Source of the DNA: JAKOQB01 sp036824465
GTDB taxonomy: Bacteria; Pseudomonadota; Gammaproteobacteria; Burkholderiales; Burkholderiaceae_F
DNA length: 27,049 nt
Reading direction: 5' to 3'
NCBI GenBank assembly: GCA_036824465.1
Contig: DAITAC010000060.1
Location: forward strand, 1 to 27,049
A program made the translations under genes and the position numbers. This document shows, in pieces, positions 8,586-16,352 of the stretch. Each line of letters begins with the position of its first letter. The first letter of the stretch is position 1. Below the pieces are notes generated by a model, which saw nothing but the letters and a program-made list of their open reading frames with translations, made no database searches and had not been told where the DNA came from.

Positions 8586-9265
8586 GGAACGCTGTATTTC
8601 TCGTGCTCCTCGTTGTCAACTTAGCATCGGCGGGCGCGCTCGTGTTTCTTTGGCATGATCCGCATCGGCTTCAGTGGGTTGAACCTGCTGCTATACAGCC
8701 GGCGCTTGACGTAAACGTTTCGGTGCCGAACCGCCAGCCCGTAGACATTTCGCAGTTCAGAGAGACGATTGAACGGCCTCTATTTGTGAGTTCGCGGCGA
8801 GCACAACCGGCCCTGGCAGAAGGCGCCGACTCAAAGACTGATGCCGATCCGCTCAAGGACTTCCAATTGATGGGAGTCTTCGCATCGAATGACCGCGGTG
8901 GAGTCGTGATGAACTACAGCGGCAAGGTTGAACGTGTGCGATTCGGCGAAAAGATCGGCGGCTGGACCGTCGCGAGTGCGGGCGGCCAAAGCGTGTCGCT
9001 GAGTCGAGGTTCAGGCGAACAGAGGGAACTCAAGGTGGCTTTGGCTAACACTGCGCCCACGGCGGCCGCTGTGGGCGCGGCGAGCATCGCGCCTCCCGTG
9101 CCGACTGACAGGGCGGGGCCGAGTCCATCTGGGTCTGGGGCCGCCGTCGCTGGCGCGCGGCGCGCTGCCGATCAGTTGAAACGCCGGCAGGAACGTGCAG
9201 CCAGTGCAGGCCCTAACCCCTCAGCCGAGAACGCCAACCGAGCCCGGACGGGAAGACAACGGTGA
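8582..9265 (+). CDS. GspC/GspN-like inner-membrane protein with HR domain, no PDZ domain
   Basis: This is probably the linker between the inner-membrane platform and the secretin. An N-terminal membrane anchor (VFLVLLVVNLASAGALVFLW, residues 5-24) is followed by a periplasmic region with ERPLFVSSRRAQP near residue 62 and an HR-type beta domain: LKDFQLMGVFASNDRGGVV, VRFGEKIGGWTVASAGG, VSLSRG (about residues 95-150). That pattern is the homology region of GspC. The last 75 residues are Ala/Pro/Ser/Arg rich and look disordered; no PDZ domain or coiled coil as in classical GspC is visible. The protein is 227 residues. It could be named gspC or gspN, so I give no symbol. The gene overlaps gspM (ATGA) and gspD (GTGA). 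Confidence 0.72.
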   Translation: MRNAVFLVLLVVNLASAGALVFLWHDPHRLQWVEPAAIQPALDVNVSVPNRQPVDISQFRETIERPLFVSSRRAQPALAEGADSKTDADPLKDFQLMGVFASNDRGGVVMNYSGKVERVRFGEKIGGWTVASAGGQSVSLSRGSGEQRELKVALANTAPTAAAVGAASIAPPVPTDRAGPSPSGSGAAVAGARRAADQLKRRQERAASAGPNPSAENANRARTGRQR

Positions 9266-11985
9266 TTCGTGAATTTTTCCAGCGCGTCGGACGGCTGGTG
9301 CTGATCGTTATTTCCTTTGGCGCGGCGGCGTGTACTACGTTGGTCGAGCCGCACGCCGCGCCAACGCAGTCCTCGGCGTCCTCGAGCGCAAGATCGTCCG
9401 CAGACTTCTCCGAGCGAGTAACTACATCAATTTCGGTGCAGCCGAACGGTCAGCCGGCCAGGGTGTCGACCGGTTCCGCGGACGCGCACGACCAAAACAT
9501 CCCATCTGCCGATGTGCCCGCCGCTTCGCCACCGGTGATCTCCGATTCGACGAGAGGCGAACCTTCACAGACAAAGCGGACTGCAGTCGCGGCAACTGAG
9601 GCCACCTCGACGCCCGCTTCCACCGGGGATACCGGAGTCTCGCGAGGGCAGGAAGCACGAAAGTCGGGGCCCAGGCGAGGCGCAAGCCAGGACGCAGCAC
9701 AGTCTGACAGGAAGAAGTCCGACTCGACGCGCGCTGATCAAACCGAAAACAAGCAGGCTGGCGCAAGCGCAGAAGCTTCAGCCACTGGGTCGGCTGACAG
9801 CGCCGCCGGTTCGGTTCAAAGAGAATCGTCAGCGCCTGCGCCGCGGCTTTTTCGTGGCAACGATCAGGTGATCGCGCCCCCTTCGGCGCCGCGCGGCGCC
9901 CGAACATCGGCGGACAAGGAAACCTCGCTACGCTTTGAACAGGCACCGGTGAGGGAAGTCGTACACGCGGTGCTGGGGGATTTGCTTGGGGTCACGTATG
10001 TCCTTCACCAGCCGATCGCTGGCACCGTGACCGTCTCTACGGCGGCCCCCGTCCCGGTTGACCAGGTACTGTCTCTTTTGGAGGCCGTATTGCAGGGAAA
10101 CGGCATCCTGATGGCACAGGACGCCGCGGGCGTCTTTCACGTCGGCTCTGCAGATTCGCTGCGCGGCGTCGTTCCCGTGCCGAAAAGGACGGATCAGTCA
10201 CCGCTGCCGCCCGGATTTGGCACGGTGATCATCCCGCTCAAGTTCATCGGTTCGGGCGAAATGGCCGAGATCCTGCGGCCGATTGCGCAGCCAACCGCTT
10301 TCGTTCGCGTCGACACGTTACGTAATCTGCTGATTTTGGCCGGTTCGCGCAACCAGATTGAGGGTTGGCTCGAGATCGTTCGCACCTTCGATGTCGATCT
10401 CCTCAAGGGCATGTCGGTCGGCGTGTTTCCGCTGCAATACGCCTCGGTGCGCGATATCGATGACGCGCTTCGCGTAACGATCCCGTCGATTCAATCCACG
10501 CCTCCGAGTGGCGCGGCTGCGCCCGGTGCGGCCGCACCGGCGGCGCCAACCGCGATACCGCGACATCCGCTGCTTGGGGCCCTACGCATCATCCCTCTCG
10601 AACGGCTCAACAGCATTCTTGTCGTTTCGCCCCGCGCTTCGTATCTCGACGAAGTCAAGCTATGGATCGAACGGCTCGATCGTCCAAGTGGCACCGATAC
10701 CGATCCTCGACTGTTTGTCTATGCGGTGCAGAACGGCTCGGCGCAGCACCTTGCCACGGTGCTTAACGGCATCTATGGAGGAGCGAGTTCGGCAGCGTCT
10801 GCTGCGGGAGGCGCAGACGTTGCCCCCGGGTTGCGTCCCGTCACGGCTTCGACCGGCGGGTTTGCTCCTTCGGGAGCGACTTCTTCCATCGCGTCGGCAG
10901 GCACTGGCGTAGGGGTGGGTGGCGGCACGGGCCGCGGTAGCCCGCAGGCGGCCGGCGCCCGTGGTGGTGGCGGCGGCGGCGTCACTTCTGTATCCCTCTC
11001 TCCGAACGTGCGCATCGTTGGCGATGATTTGAACAACTCGGTGATCATCTATGCGCCACCTGCTGACTTTCGCAAGATCGAAGCCACGCTGCGCCGTTTG
11101 GATTCGCCGGCGACGCAGGTGTTGATCGAAGCAACGATCGTCGAAGTCACGCTTGCAGACGAGTTGCAGTACGGCTTGCAGTGGTACTTCACCGATTCGC
11201 CGCGCAACGGACTTACCGGAACGGGCCAGTTGAACCTCAACTCGCAGGGTGGAATCGGTCCCATTCAGCCGGGGCTCTCGTACACACTGACCAATTCAAT
11301 CGGACAGGTGCGGGCGGTTCTAAACGCGCTGGCGGATCGCTCGCTCATCAACGTGATATCGAGCCCGTCACTGATGGTGCTCGACAATCACACCGCAACG
11401 ATTTCAGTTGGAGACCAACAGCCCATCAGGTCTTCTGAAACGGTGACGGCGGGCGGCAACGTGACGACCTCCATTCAGTACAAGGATACGGGCGTCTTGC
11501 TCACCGTGACGCCGTCGGTCAACTCGGGAGACGTAGTCTCCATGACCATCAGCCAGGCGGTGACCGACGTTGGATCGATCGACACCGCAACCGGCCAGCG
11601 AGCCTTCCTGCAGAGGCAAGTCGCCAGTCGCGTCGCGATCAAGTCGGGTGACGCGCTCGTGCTGGGCGGACTGATCCGCGACAACTCCACCGGAGGCAGC
11701 AGTGGTATACCATTCCTCAGCCGCATTCCGGTGGTGGGTGCTTTATTTGGCACAAAGACACAAAGCAGTAGGCGTACGGAGTTGCTCATCGTCATTACAC
11801 CGCGTGTCATTCGCACGCTGCAGGATGCGCATGAAGTCAGCCGTGAGATGCGCGAGCGGATGCGTGGCTTGAAAACGCTCGTTGATGAGCAGCGCGCCTT
11901 GTTGCCGCCGGGATTCGGGGACTCATCACAGGCTGTCCAGCCCACGTTGTTACCGCCGACTTCCGCGGAGCCGTCAAAGAAATGA
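9262..11985 (+). CDS. gspD: Type II secretion outer-membrane secretin GspD
   Basis: GspD forms the outer-membrane channel. The N-terminus has a signal-like helix ending SFGAAAC at C24, a possible but weak lipobox. Residues about 30-215 are Ser/Ala/Thr rich and look disordered. N0 begins near 217 (TSLRFEQAPVREVVHAVLGD), N1 near 315 (IIPLKFIGSGEMAEILRPIA), N2 near 395 (FPLQYASVRDIDDALR) and N3 near 488 (LFVYAVQNGSAQHLATVLNG). N3 is interrupted by a Gly/Ala/Ser-rich insert at about 507-575. The secretin core starts near 616 (LIEATIVEVTLADELQYGLQW) and carries the conserved IPFLSRIPVVGALFG near 818. At 907 residues it is longer than the usual 650-750 because of the linker and the insert. The GTG start overlaps the previous stop. 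Confidence 0.93.
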   Translation: MIREFFQRVGRLVLIVISFGAAACTTLVEPHAAPTQSSASSSARSSADFSERVTTSISVQPNGQPARVSTGSADAHDQNIPSADVPAASPPVISDSTRGEPSQTKRTAVAATEATSTPASTGDTGVSRGQEARKSGPRRGASQDAAQSDRKKSDSTRADQTENKQAGASAEASATGSADSAAGSVQRESSAPAPRLFRGNDQVIAPPSAPRGARTSADKETSLRFEQAPVREVVHAVLGDLLGVTYVLHQPIAGTVTVSTAAPVPVDQVLSLLEAVLQGNGILMAQDAAGVFHVGSADSLRGVVPVPKRTDQSPLPPGFGTVIIPLKFIGSGEMAEILRPIAQPTAFVRVDTLRNLLILAGSRNQIEGWLEIVRTFDVDLLKGMSVGVFPLQYASVRDIDDALRVTIPSIQSTPPSGAAAPGAAAPAAPTAIPRHPLLGALRIIPLERLNSILVVSPRASYLDEVKLWIERLDRPSGTDTDPRLFVYAVQNGSAQHLATVLNGIYGGASSAASAAGGADVAPGLRPVTASTGGFAPSGATSSIASAGTGVGVGGGTGRGSPQAAGARGGGGGGVTSVSLSPNVRIVGDDLNNSVIIYAPPADFRKIEATLRRLDSPATQVLIEATIVEVTLADELQYGLQWYFTDSPRNGLTGTGQLNLNSQGGIGPIQPGLSYTLTNSIGQVRAVLNALADRSLINVISSPSLMVLDNHTATISVGDQQPIRSSETVTAGGNVTTSIQYKDTGVLLTVTPSVNSGDVVSMTISQAVTDVGSIDTATGQRAFLQRQVASRVAIKSGDALVLGGLIRDNSTGGSSGIPFLSRIPVVGALFGTKTQSSRRTELLIVITPRVIRTLQDAHEVSREMRERMRGLKTLVDEQRALLPPGFGDSSQAVQPTLLPPTSAEPSKK

Positions 11986-12200
11986 GGCTGATTGCGGGAT
12001 TCACATGCGCATTTTCCGGACTATTGAAGCTATAATTTAATGTTGTGTAAGGTTGCTTGCTCCTGGCAGTAGTGGCGACGCCGATGAATTCGGTTGTTTG
12101 TCCGAGACTTGCGCAGGGCGGTACGTCTGAACGACGTATTGCCCCAGTCAACTGCCGGCGGTAGGTTCTTGAATTCGCGGCATCCCTTTACATTTGCGTG
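11986..12200. other. Gap between gspD and the lipoprotein gene
   Basis: This 215-bp gap has no convincing gene and no hairpin followed by a T run, so transcription from the gsp operon may continue into the lipoprotein gene. It is visibly AT-richer around 12010-12045 than its surroundings. Confidence 0.4.
12031..12036 (+). promoter_or_regulatory. Perfect TATAAT hexamer, candidate -10 element
   Basis: TATAAT occurs in a short AT-rich patch after gspD, about 165 bp before the lipoprotein start. No good -35 hexamer sits 16-18 bases upstream (the bases there read CGCATT or similar) and there is no TGN extension. It may drive the lipoprotein gene with an activator, or be chance. Confidence 0.3.
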
Positions 12201-12689
12201 ATGCGCATGCCGTTTGTTTCGACTTTGGATCGGGAAGTGTTGGCGAGCTTTTTTCGTTTCACAGCGGCAAGGTCTCAGCGCGGTCGTGCGTCGCGCGGTC
12301 TGTTATCTCTCTTGTTCGGCGTCCTTGTGGCGGGATGCGCTTCGACGGGATTTTCTTCGAAGCCGGCGGAAGAGATAGTCCTGTCGCGAGCGCAGGCGCG
12401 CTGGGACGCGTTGGTGGCGCGCGATTGGGCGACGGCCTACAAGTTCATGGTTCCAGCCTATCGCGCGATCGTCCCGCAGGAGCGCTACGGGAATCAGTTC
12501 CAGGGGCCGGTGAAGTGGGAAAGTGCCAAGGCATCGAGCGCGAAGTGCGAAGAGAAGCGTTGCTCGGTCCAGGTCGAGGTGGCATTTCGAGCCCTGCTCC
12601 CGAGGCAAGCGAGGCACGTGTCCTCGACCTATGTTGAGGAGATTTGGGTGCTCGAGGAGGGACAGTGGTTCAAGTTCGAACCGGTTTGA
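12201..12689 (+). CDS. Putative lipoprotein, unknown function
   Basis: A basic, hydrophobic segment (RGRASRGLLSLLFGVLVAGC) ends in a good lipobox, LVAGC, with the lipidated Cys at residue 46 if ATG 12201 is the start. About 28 residues precede the basic part, so the true start is uncertain; GTG 12198 and ATG 12207 are alternatives, and internal TTG/GTG codons near 12240 would give a more normal signal peptide. The mature part of about 115 residues has a helical start (EEIVLSRAQARWDALVARDWATAYKFM) and an antiparallel-strand end (RCSVQVEVAFRALL, STYVEEIWVLEEGQWFKFEPV), as in small NTF2-like or lipocalin-like envelope domains. I do not recognise the family. It sits between gspD and a secreted protein, so an envelope role linked to secretion is possible. 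Confidence 0.72.
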   Translation: MRMPFVSTLDREVLASFFRFTAARSQRGRASRGLLSLLFGVLVAGCASTGFSSKPAEEIVLSRAQARWDALVARDWATAYKFMVPAYRAIVPQERYGNQFQGPVKWESAKASSAKCEEKRCSVQVEVAFRALLPRQARHVSSTYVEEIWVLEEGQWFKFEPV

Positions 12690-12836
12690 GTGAGCGGGAG
12701 GAGATGGATATCGACAACACCTAGCTCATACGCGTTGCATTCCCGCAACTCGGTCTCGTCCGAACAGGCGACCAGTGGCGGGGCAGTTGTTAGTTTGGCC
12801 AAGTACGTGTTAACTTTTCGGTGCGTCGCGATTTTC

Positions 12837-12852
12837 GGTTGTGCGCACAACC
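12837..12852. promoter_or_regulatory. Perfect 16-bp palindrome, candidate operator or 5' leader hairpin
   Basis: GGTTGTGCGCACAACC is identical to its reverse complement. It ends nine bases before the Shine-Dalgarno sequence and 21 bases before ATG 12874. The core TTGTGCGCACAA has the symmetry of a dimeric regulator site, but I cannot assign a regulator. A hairpin in the mRNA leader is the alternative. Confidence 0.5.
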
Positions 12853-12861
12853 TTTCCATAA

Positions 12862-12868
12862 AGAGGAG
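12862..12868 (+). promoter_or_regulatory. Strong ribosome binding site of the exported-protein gene
   Basis: AGAGGAG sits five bases before ATG 12874. It is the strongest Shine-Dalgarno sequence seen in the window and fits a highly produced envelope or secreted protein. Confidence 0.75.
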
Positions 12869-12873
12869 TCTTC

Positions 12874-14409
12874 ATGAAGAAACGCATCATTGCTCTGAGC
12901 GTCGCAGCGGCGTTGGGGGGCTTTGCCGGATCAGCCAGTGCTCAATCGCAAGCGAACACGCTGCAGTTCAACCCCAGGGGCGTCGGCCATATTCTGTTGG
13001 CGCCCTACTTCAGCACACAGAGCTCGAATGTCACGCTGCTGAATATTACCAACACGGATCGAGTATTCGGCAAGGTCTTGAAGATCCGCTTCCGCGGCGC
13101 ATCGAACTCGGACGACCTTTTTGACTTTCAGCTCTTTATGTCCCCCGGCGACATGTGGTCCGCCGAAATCGCTGCGGGCTCCGACGGGGTGTCCACGTTG
13201 ACGACTTTCGACAAGTCCTGCACCTTGCCGACTTCGGTGAAGTCGGGCACGCCGCAGAAATTCATCCTCAGCCGCACGTCGCCGCAGGCAACGGATCGCA
13301 ACATGGAAACCCGCGAGGGCTACATTGAGATCCTCAACATGGGCGACATTGCCGATTATGGTGGCAACTACTCCGATCTCTATGACGCGACCAAGCACGT
13401 CGCTGGCGTGCCGGATTGCACACCGTCTGTGCTCACCGCGATTACGAATGAAAACGCCTCGTCGTACATGACGACGCCGACGACCGGTCTGATGGCGGGC
13501 TGGACCATCATCAACGTGAATAAGGTGCTTGCCTACTCCGGGGACACTGCAGCGATCGAGGCGCGTGACATTGCTGATGGGAGCCCTGGCTATGGTAGGG
13601 TTGTGTTCTGGGATCAGCGTTCGATTGGGTTGAGCCAAACAGAGGCGGATAACAATACGGCCGACCCGCTGCTCCGCGGCGCGACTCCGGTCGTCGCGGG
13701 CGCACGCTACGACTTGCCTGATCTGTCGACGCCGTATACGTGGAACCTCACCGTTCCCAGTCCGCTGTCGCCATATGCTCAGTCGAGGGAATTGAGCAAT
13801 TCGATTGCGACGGTTGAGGCAGCCGGCGAGTTCTTCAATCTGGCTGCTGTCGGCGCATCGACCGACTGGGTGGTTTCGTTCCCGACCCGGCGTTACATGG
13901 CTGCTGTCAAGTACGGCACCACGCCCGCTATTGTTCGTACGGCCTTCTCTGATGGCAATGTCTACTTCACCAGCGGCAACACGGAGCTGGGCAGCGCGTC
14001 CAACGGCGGCAAGTCGTACCAGATTTGCGCCAAGCTCGGCATCAACGCGGTGGGCTTCTTTAACCGCGAGGAAGTGCCGACGATTACCGACGACATCGTC
14101 ATCTCGCCGGGAACGCCGACTATACTGTCGCTTTGCGGTGAAGTATCGGTCGTCGGCGTCAACGGGACCACTCCCGGGAATTCCGCAACTTTTGCTGAAG
14201 TGGCGCGTTCCAACATCTCCAACGGCTTTACCGAGGGATGGGGCTTTCTCTACGCGCCCAACACGCAAACTGTGGGCCTCGTGACTGACGATTTTGGATT
14301 GCCGTTCCTCGCGCGGCAGTTCACGCGGATAAGCAACACGACCACGAACCAGTTCTACGGTCTGTCGTATCCGATGCGGATTACTCAGACGGGCGCTTCA
14401 GTCCCGTAA
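12874..14409 (+). CDS. Exported surface/secreted protein of unknown function
   Basis: The 511-residue protein has a clear Sec signal peptide, MKKRIIALSVAAALGGFAGSASA with cleavage after residue 23. The mature protein is rich in Ser, Thr, Asn and Gly and reads as mostly beta strands. Early landmarks are GVGHILLAPYFSTQSSNVTLLNITNTD and KVLKIRFRGASNSDDLFDF then LFMSPGDMWSAEI, a layout I associate with proteobacterial proteins annotated only as cell-surface or hypothetical. Four Cys residues (DKSCTLP, VPDCTPS, YQICAKL, LSLCGEV) could form two disulfides in the periplasm. There is no C-terminal membrane anchor, sorting signal or PEP-CTERM motif. The position just after the gsp operon, the strong ribosome site and the private terminator suggest an abundant product, perhaps a type II substrate. 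No enzyme motif is recognised. Confidence 0.82.
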   Translation: MKKRIIALSVAAALGGFAGSASAQSQANTLQFNPRGVGHILLAPYFSTQSSNVTLLNITNTDRVFGKVLKIRFRGASNSDDLFDFQLFMSPGDMWSAEIAAGSDGVSTLTTFDKSCTLPTSVKSGTPQKFILSRTSPQATDRNMETREGYIEILNMGDIADYGGNYSDLYDATKHVAGVPDCTPSVLTAITNENASSYMTTPTTGLMAGWTIINVNKVLAYSGDTAAIEARDIADGSPGYGRVVFWDQRSIGLSQTEADNNTADPLLRGATPVVAGARYDLPDLSTPYTWNLTVPSPLSPYAQSRELSNSIATVEAAGEFFNLAAVGASTDWVVSFPTRRYMAAVKYGTTPAIVRTAFSDGNVYFTSGNTELGSASNGGKSYQICAKLGINAVGFFNREEVPTITDDIVISPGTPTILSLCGEVSVVGVNGTTPGNSATFAEVARSNISNGFTEGWGFLYAPNTQTVGLVTDDFGLPFLARQFTRISNTTTNQFYGLSYPMRITQTGASVP

Positions 14410-14431
14410 GTTCGCGTTTCTTGCGTCAAAC

Positions 14432-14457
14432 AAGGGCGGGTCCTCCCGCCCTTTTTT
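14432..14457 (+). terminator. Rho-independent terminator after the exported-protein gene
   Basis: A perfect stem GGGCGGG / CCCGCCC with a TCCT loop (14434-14451) is followed by six T residues and more pyrimidines. Two A residues before the stem can pair with the first Ts. It lies 24 bases after the stop codon and should end transcription from the secretion and surface-protein block. Confidence 0.92.
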
Positions 14458-14511
14458 CTTTCCATAGCACCCGCGTTTTCTCCTTTTCGTCCGAAACCAT
14501 TATTGCCCACC

Positions 14512-15402
14512 ATGTTCCTGACCCGTACCTGTTTCATCGCAATTCTCTGCACCGCCTCGGTTTTCGTGCATGCCGCTGACAAGGCCGTTGTGTCAATTCC
14601 GGGCGGCGCGGCGATCACCGCCGACGACCTGTTGAACGAGGCGCTTCGACTTTCGCCACAAGCGCAGGCGCAGACGTTCGCGCGTCCAATCAACATGGCT
14701 CAATTGGGTCAGAACCTCGTCATCCAGCGCGAGCTGGCCCGGCGTGCGGAAGCGGACGGCCTTCAGAATGATCCGAAGATTGCTGCCGCGCTGCGCGCGG
14801 CGCACGAGCGTGTGCTCGCCGAGGCGGCGCTGGCGCGCGCCGAAGGCACGCCGCCGGACCGCGCGGCGCTGGAACGGCTCGCCCTCAACCAGTACAACGC
14901 GGCTCCTGAGAAGTTCGATACGCCGGAGCAGATCCGCGTCAGCCATATTCTGATCGATGCCAAGTCATGCGACCCGGAGGCACGCGCCAAGGAACTGCTT
15001 GCCCTCGCGCGAGCTCCGGGCGCCGACTTTGCCGCGCTGGCGAAGTCCAGCTCGCAGGACCCCGGCAGCGCCGCCAAGGGTGGCGACCTCGGGTTCTTCA
15101 CCCGCGGGAGAATGGCACCGGCCTTCGAGGCCGCCGCATTTGCGATGAAGCAGCCCGGCGAAATCAGCGACATCGTCAAGTCCGAATTCGGCTATCACAT
15201 CATCCGCTTCGGGGAGCGCAAGCCCGCAAGCCGGCAGCCGTTCGAGTCCGTGCGCGACGGACTGGTGAAGAGTCTTGCGGAGAGCGATTCGCGCACCAGA
15301 CGCCGTGAAATAGTCGACGGGCTCTCCGCGGGCATCCAGTTCGACCGGGAGGCCATCGAAGCGCTGGTCGCGGCCCGTCAGGGCGGCGCCAAGGCGAACT
15401 GA
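14512..15402 (+). CDS. Periplasmic parvulin-type peptidyl-prolyl isomerase (PpiC/SurA family)
   Basis: The protein is predicted to catalyse prolyl cis-trans isomerisation or act as a chaperone in the periplasm. From ATG 14512 it has a signal peptide (MFLTRTCFIAILCTASVFVHA, cut near residue 21). A helical N-terminal chaperone-like region follows (QLGQNLVIQRELARRAEADG and LARAEGTPPDRAALERLALN). The rotamase domain spans about residues 142-237: IRVSHILIDAK, DFAALAKSSSQDPGSAAKGG, DLGFFTRGRMAPAFEAAAF, FGYHIIRFGERKP. The two His-containing strands (SHIL, YHII) are conserved parvulin positions. A TTG start at 14503 is possible. It follows a strong terminator, so it has its own promoter. It may fold the neighbouring exported protein; this is inference. 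Confidence 0.88.
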   Translation: MFLTRTCFIAILCTASVFVHAADKAVVSIPGGAAITADDLLNEALRLSPQAQAQTFARPINMAQLGQNLVIQRELARRAEADGLQNDPKIAAALRAAHERVLAEAALARAEGTPPDRAALERLALNQYNAAPEKFDTPEQIRVSHILIDAKSCDPEARAKELLALARAPGADFAALAKSSSQDPGSAAKGGDLGFFTRGRMAPAFEAAAFAMKQPGEISDIVKSEFGYHIIRFGERKPASRQPFESVRDGLVKSLAESDSRTRRREIVDGLSAGIQFDREAIEALVAARQGGAKAN

Positions 15403-15542
15403 CGATTCGTCGAGGGTCGGACCTGGCAAAGAACAGGGACCGTTTTCGGTGCCGGTCAACGCGGCCAGTACTGATCCGATTTCCGGACAGGCCCGCGCTA
15501 TGCGGTGTCGGAACCCGGCGCGCCTGAAGGTATCGGAAGCAG

Positions 15543-16343
15543 ATGCAGTCGCTCGCCAAAGAGATCACTGACCTCTGGAACGCGCGCGCGTTGCTTGCGC
15601 TCATGGCAGTGCGCGACCTGAAGGCGCGCCACGCCGGCTCGGCTTTTGGCATCGCCTGGCTCTATGTGCAACCGCTGCTGACGATCGCAGCCTATTTTCT
15701 CGTCTTCGACATCGTGTTCAAGCTCCGCCTTGGCGAGGGCGCACCGACACGCGCCGTCGGCGCTTACCTCGTCGTCGGGATGGTTCCGTGGCTTGCGTTC
15801 TCGGACGCGGTGGCACGTGGCATGAACAGTTTGATCGACGCGGGCGCCCTGCTGCAGAAGAATCCGATGCCGCCGGTGCTCTTTCCTGCCCGGGCTGTGC
15901 TGTCGAGCGCGGTGGTGTTCCTGCCCTTGATCGTCGTCCTGGTGCCCATCTATGCACCGCTGCATGGTTTCAGCGCGGCGCTGTTGATGCTGGTGCCATT
16001 GATGGCGCTGGCGATCATCACCTGGTGTCTGCTTGCCTATGTTTTCGCGATACTGGCAGCAGCGCTGCGCGATGTGACTCAGCTCGTCACGTTCTTCCTC
16101 GGCGTCGGCGTCTACCTGTCGCCCGTGCTATTCCCACCCAACATGTTTCCTGCGGCGATGGCGTGGGTGCTTTGGTTGAACCCGATGACGCCAACCATTC
16201 TCGGGTCGCAGAGCATCATGCTCAAAGGGGAGGTTCCTGGTGCCGAGGTCTGGCTGGCAATGGTCATTTGGCCGGTCGTGCTGGCAGTGTTCCTCGACCG
16301 TCTGATATCGCGCAGCCGGGAACAACTGATCGACTGGCTTTAG
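15543..16343 (+). CDS. wzm: ABC-2 type polysaccharide export permease (Wzm-like)
   Basis: This is the membrane half of an ABC exporter for O-antigen, capsule or a related lipid-linked glycan. The 266-residue protein has about six transmembrane segments and the family landmarks: an amphipathic N-terminus (LWNARALLALMAVRDLKARHAGS), LGIAWLYVQPLL-like FGIAWLYVQPLLTIAAYFLVF, VGMVPWLAFSDAV, a central LLQKNPMPPVLFPA cytoplasmic loop, and YLSPVLFPPNMFP before WLNPMTPTI near the end. A GGAAG lies just before the ATG. The next gene, its ATPase, follows within ten bases. TagG-type teichoic acid permeases are in the same family, but the downstream genes favour O-antigen-type export. Confidence 0.9.
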   Translation: MQSLAKEITDLWNARALLALMAVRDLKARHAGSAFGIAWLYVQPLLTIAAYFLVFDIVFKLRLGEGAPTRAVGAYLVVGMVPWLAFSDAVARGMNSLIDAGALLQKNPMPPVLFPARAVLSSAVVFLPLIVVLVPIYAPLHGFSAALLMLVPLMALAIITWCLLAYVFAILAAALRDVTQLVTFFLGVGVYLSPVLFPPNMFPAAMAWVLWLNPMTPTILGSQSIMLKGEVPGAEVWLAMVIWPVVLAVFLDRLISRSREQLIDWL

Positions 16344-16352
16344 GCAGTGGGC

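Larger units (their letters stand above)
12690..12873. other. Leader region of the exported-protein gene
   Basis: The 184-bp stretch has no gene. It holds a possible weak promoter (TTGTTA at 12787, with TTAACT 17 bases further at 12810, only three of six matches), the perfect palindrome at 12837-12852 and a strong ribosome site. Confidence 0.4.

Noticed and set aside
12194..12637. 147-codon plus-strand frame overlapping the lipoprotein gene
   Set aside because: The other frame has a lipobox and a coherent fold; this one is a Gly/Arg-rich shadow.
12931..14268. Long minus-strand frame of 445 codons opposite the exported-protein gene
   Set aside because: It is Arg/His/Val rich with no domain. 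Long antisense frames are common in GC-rich genes, and the plus-strand gene has a signal peptide, a ribosome site and a terminator.
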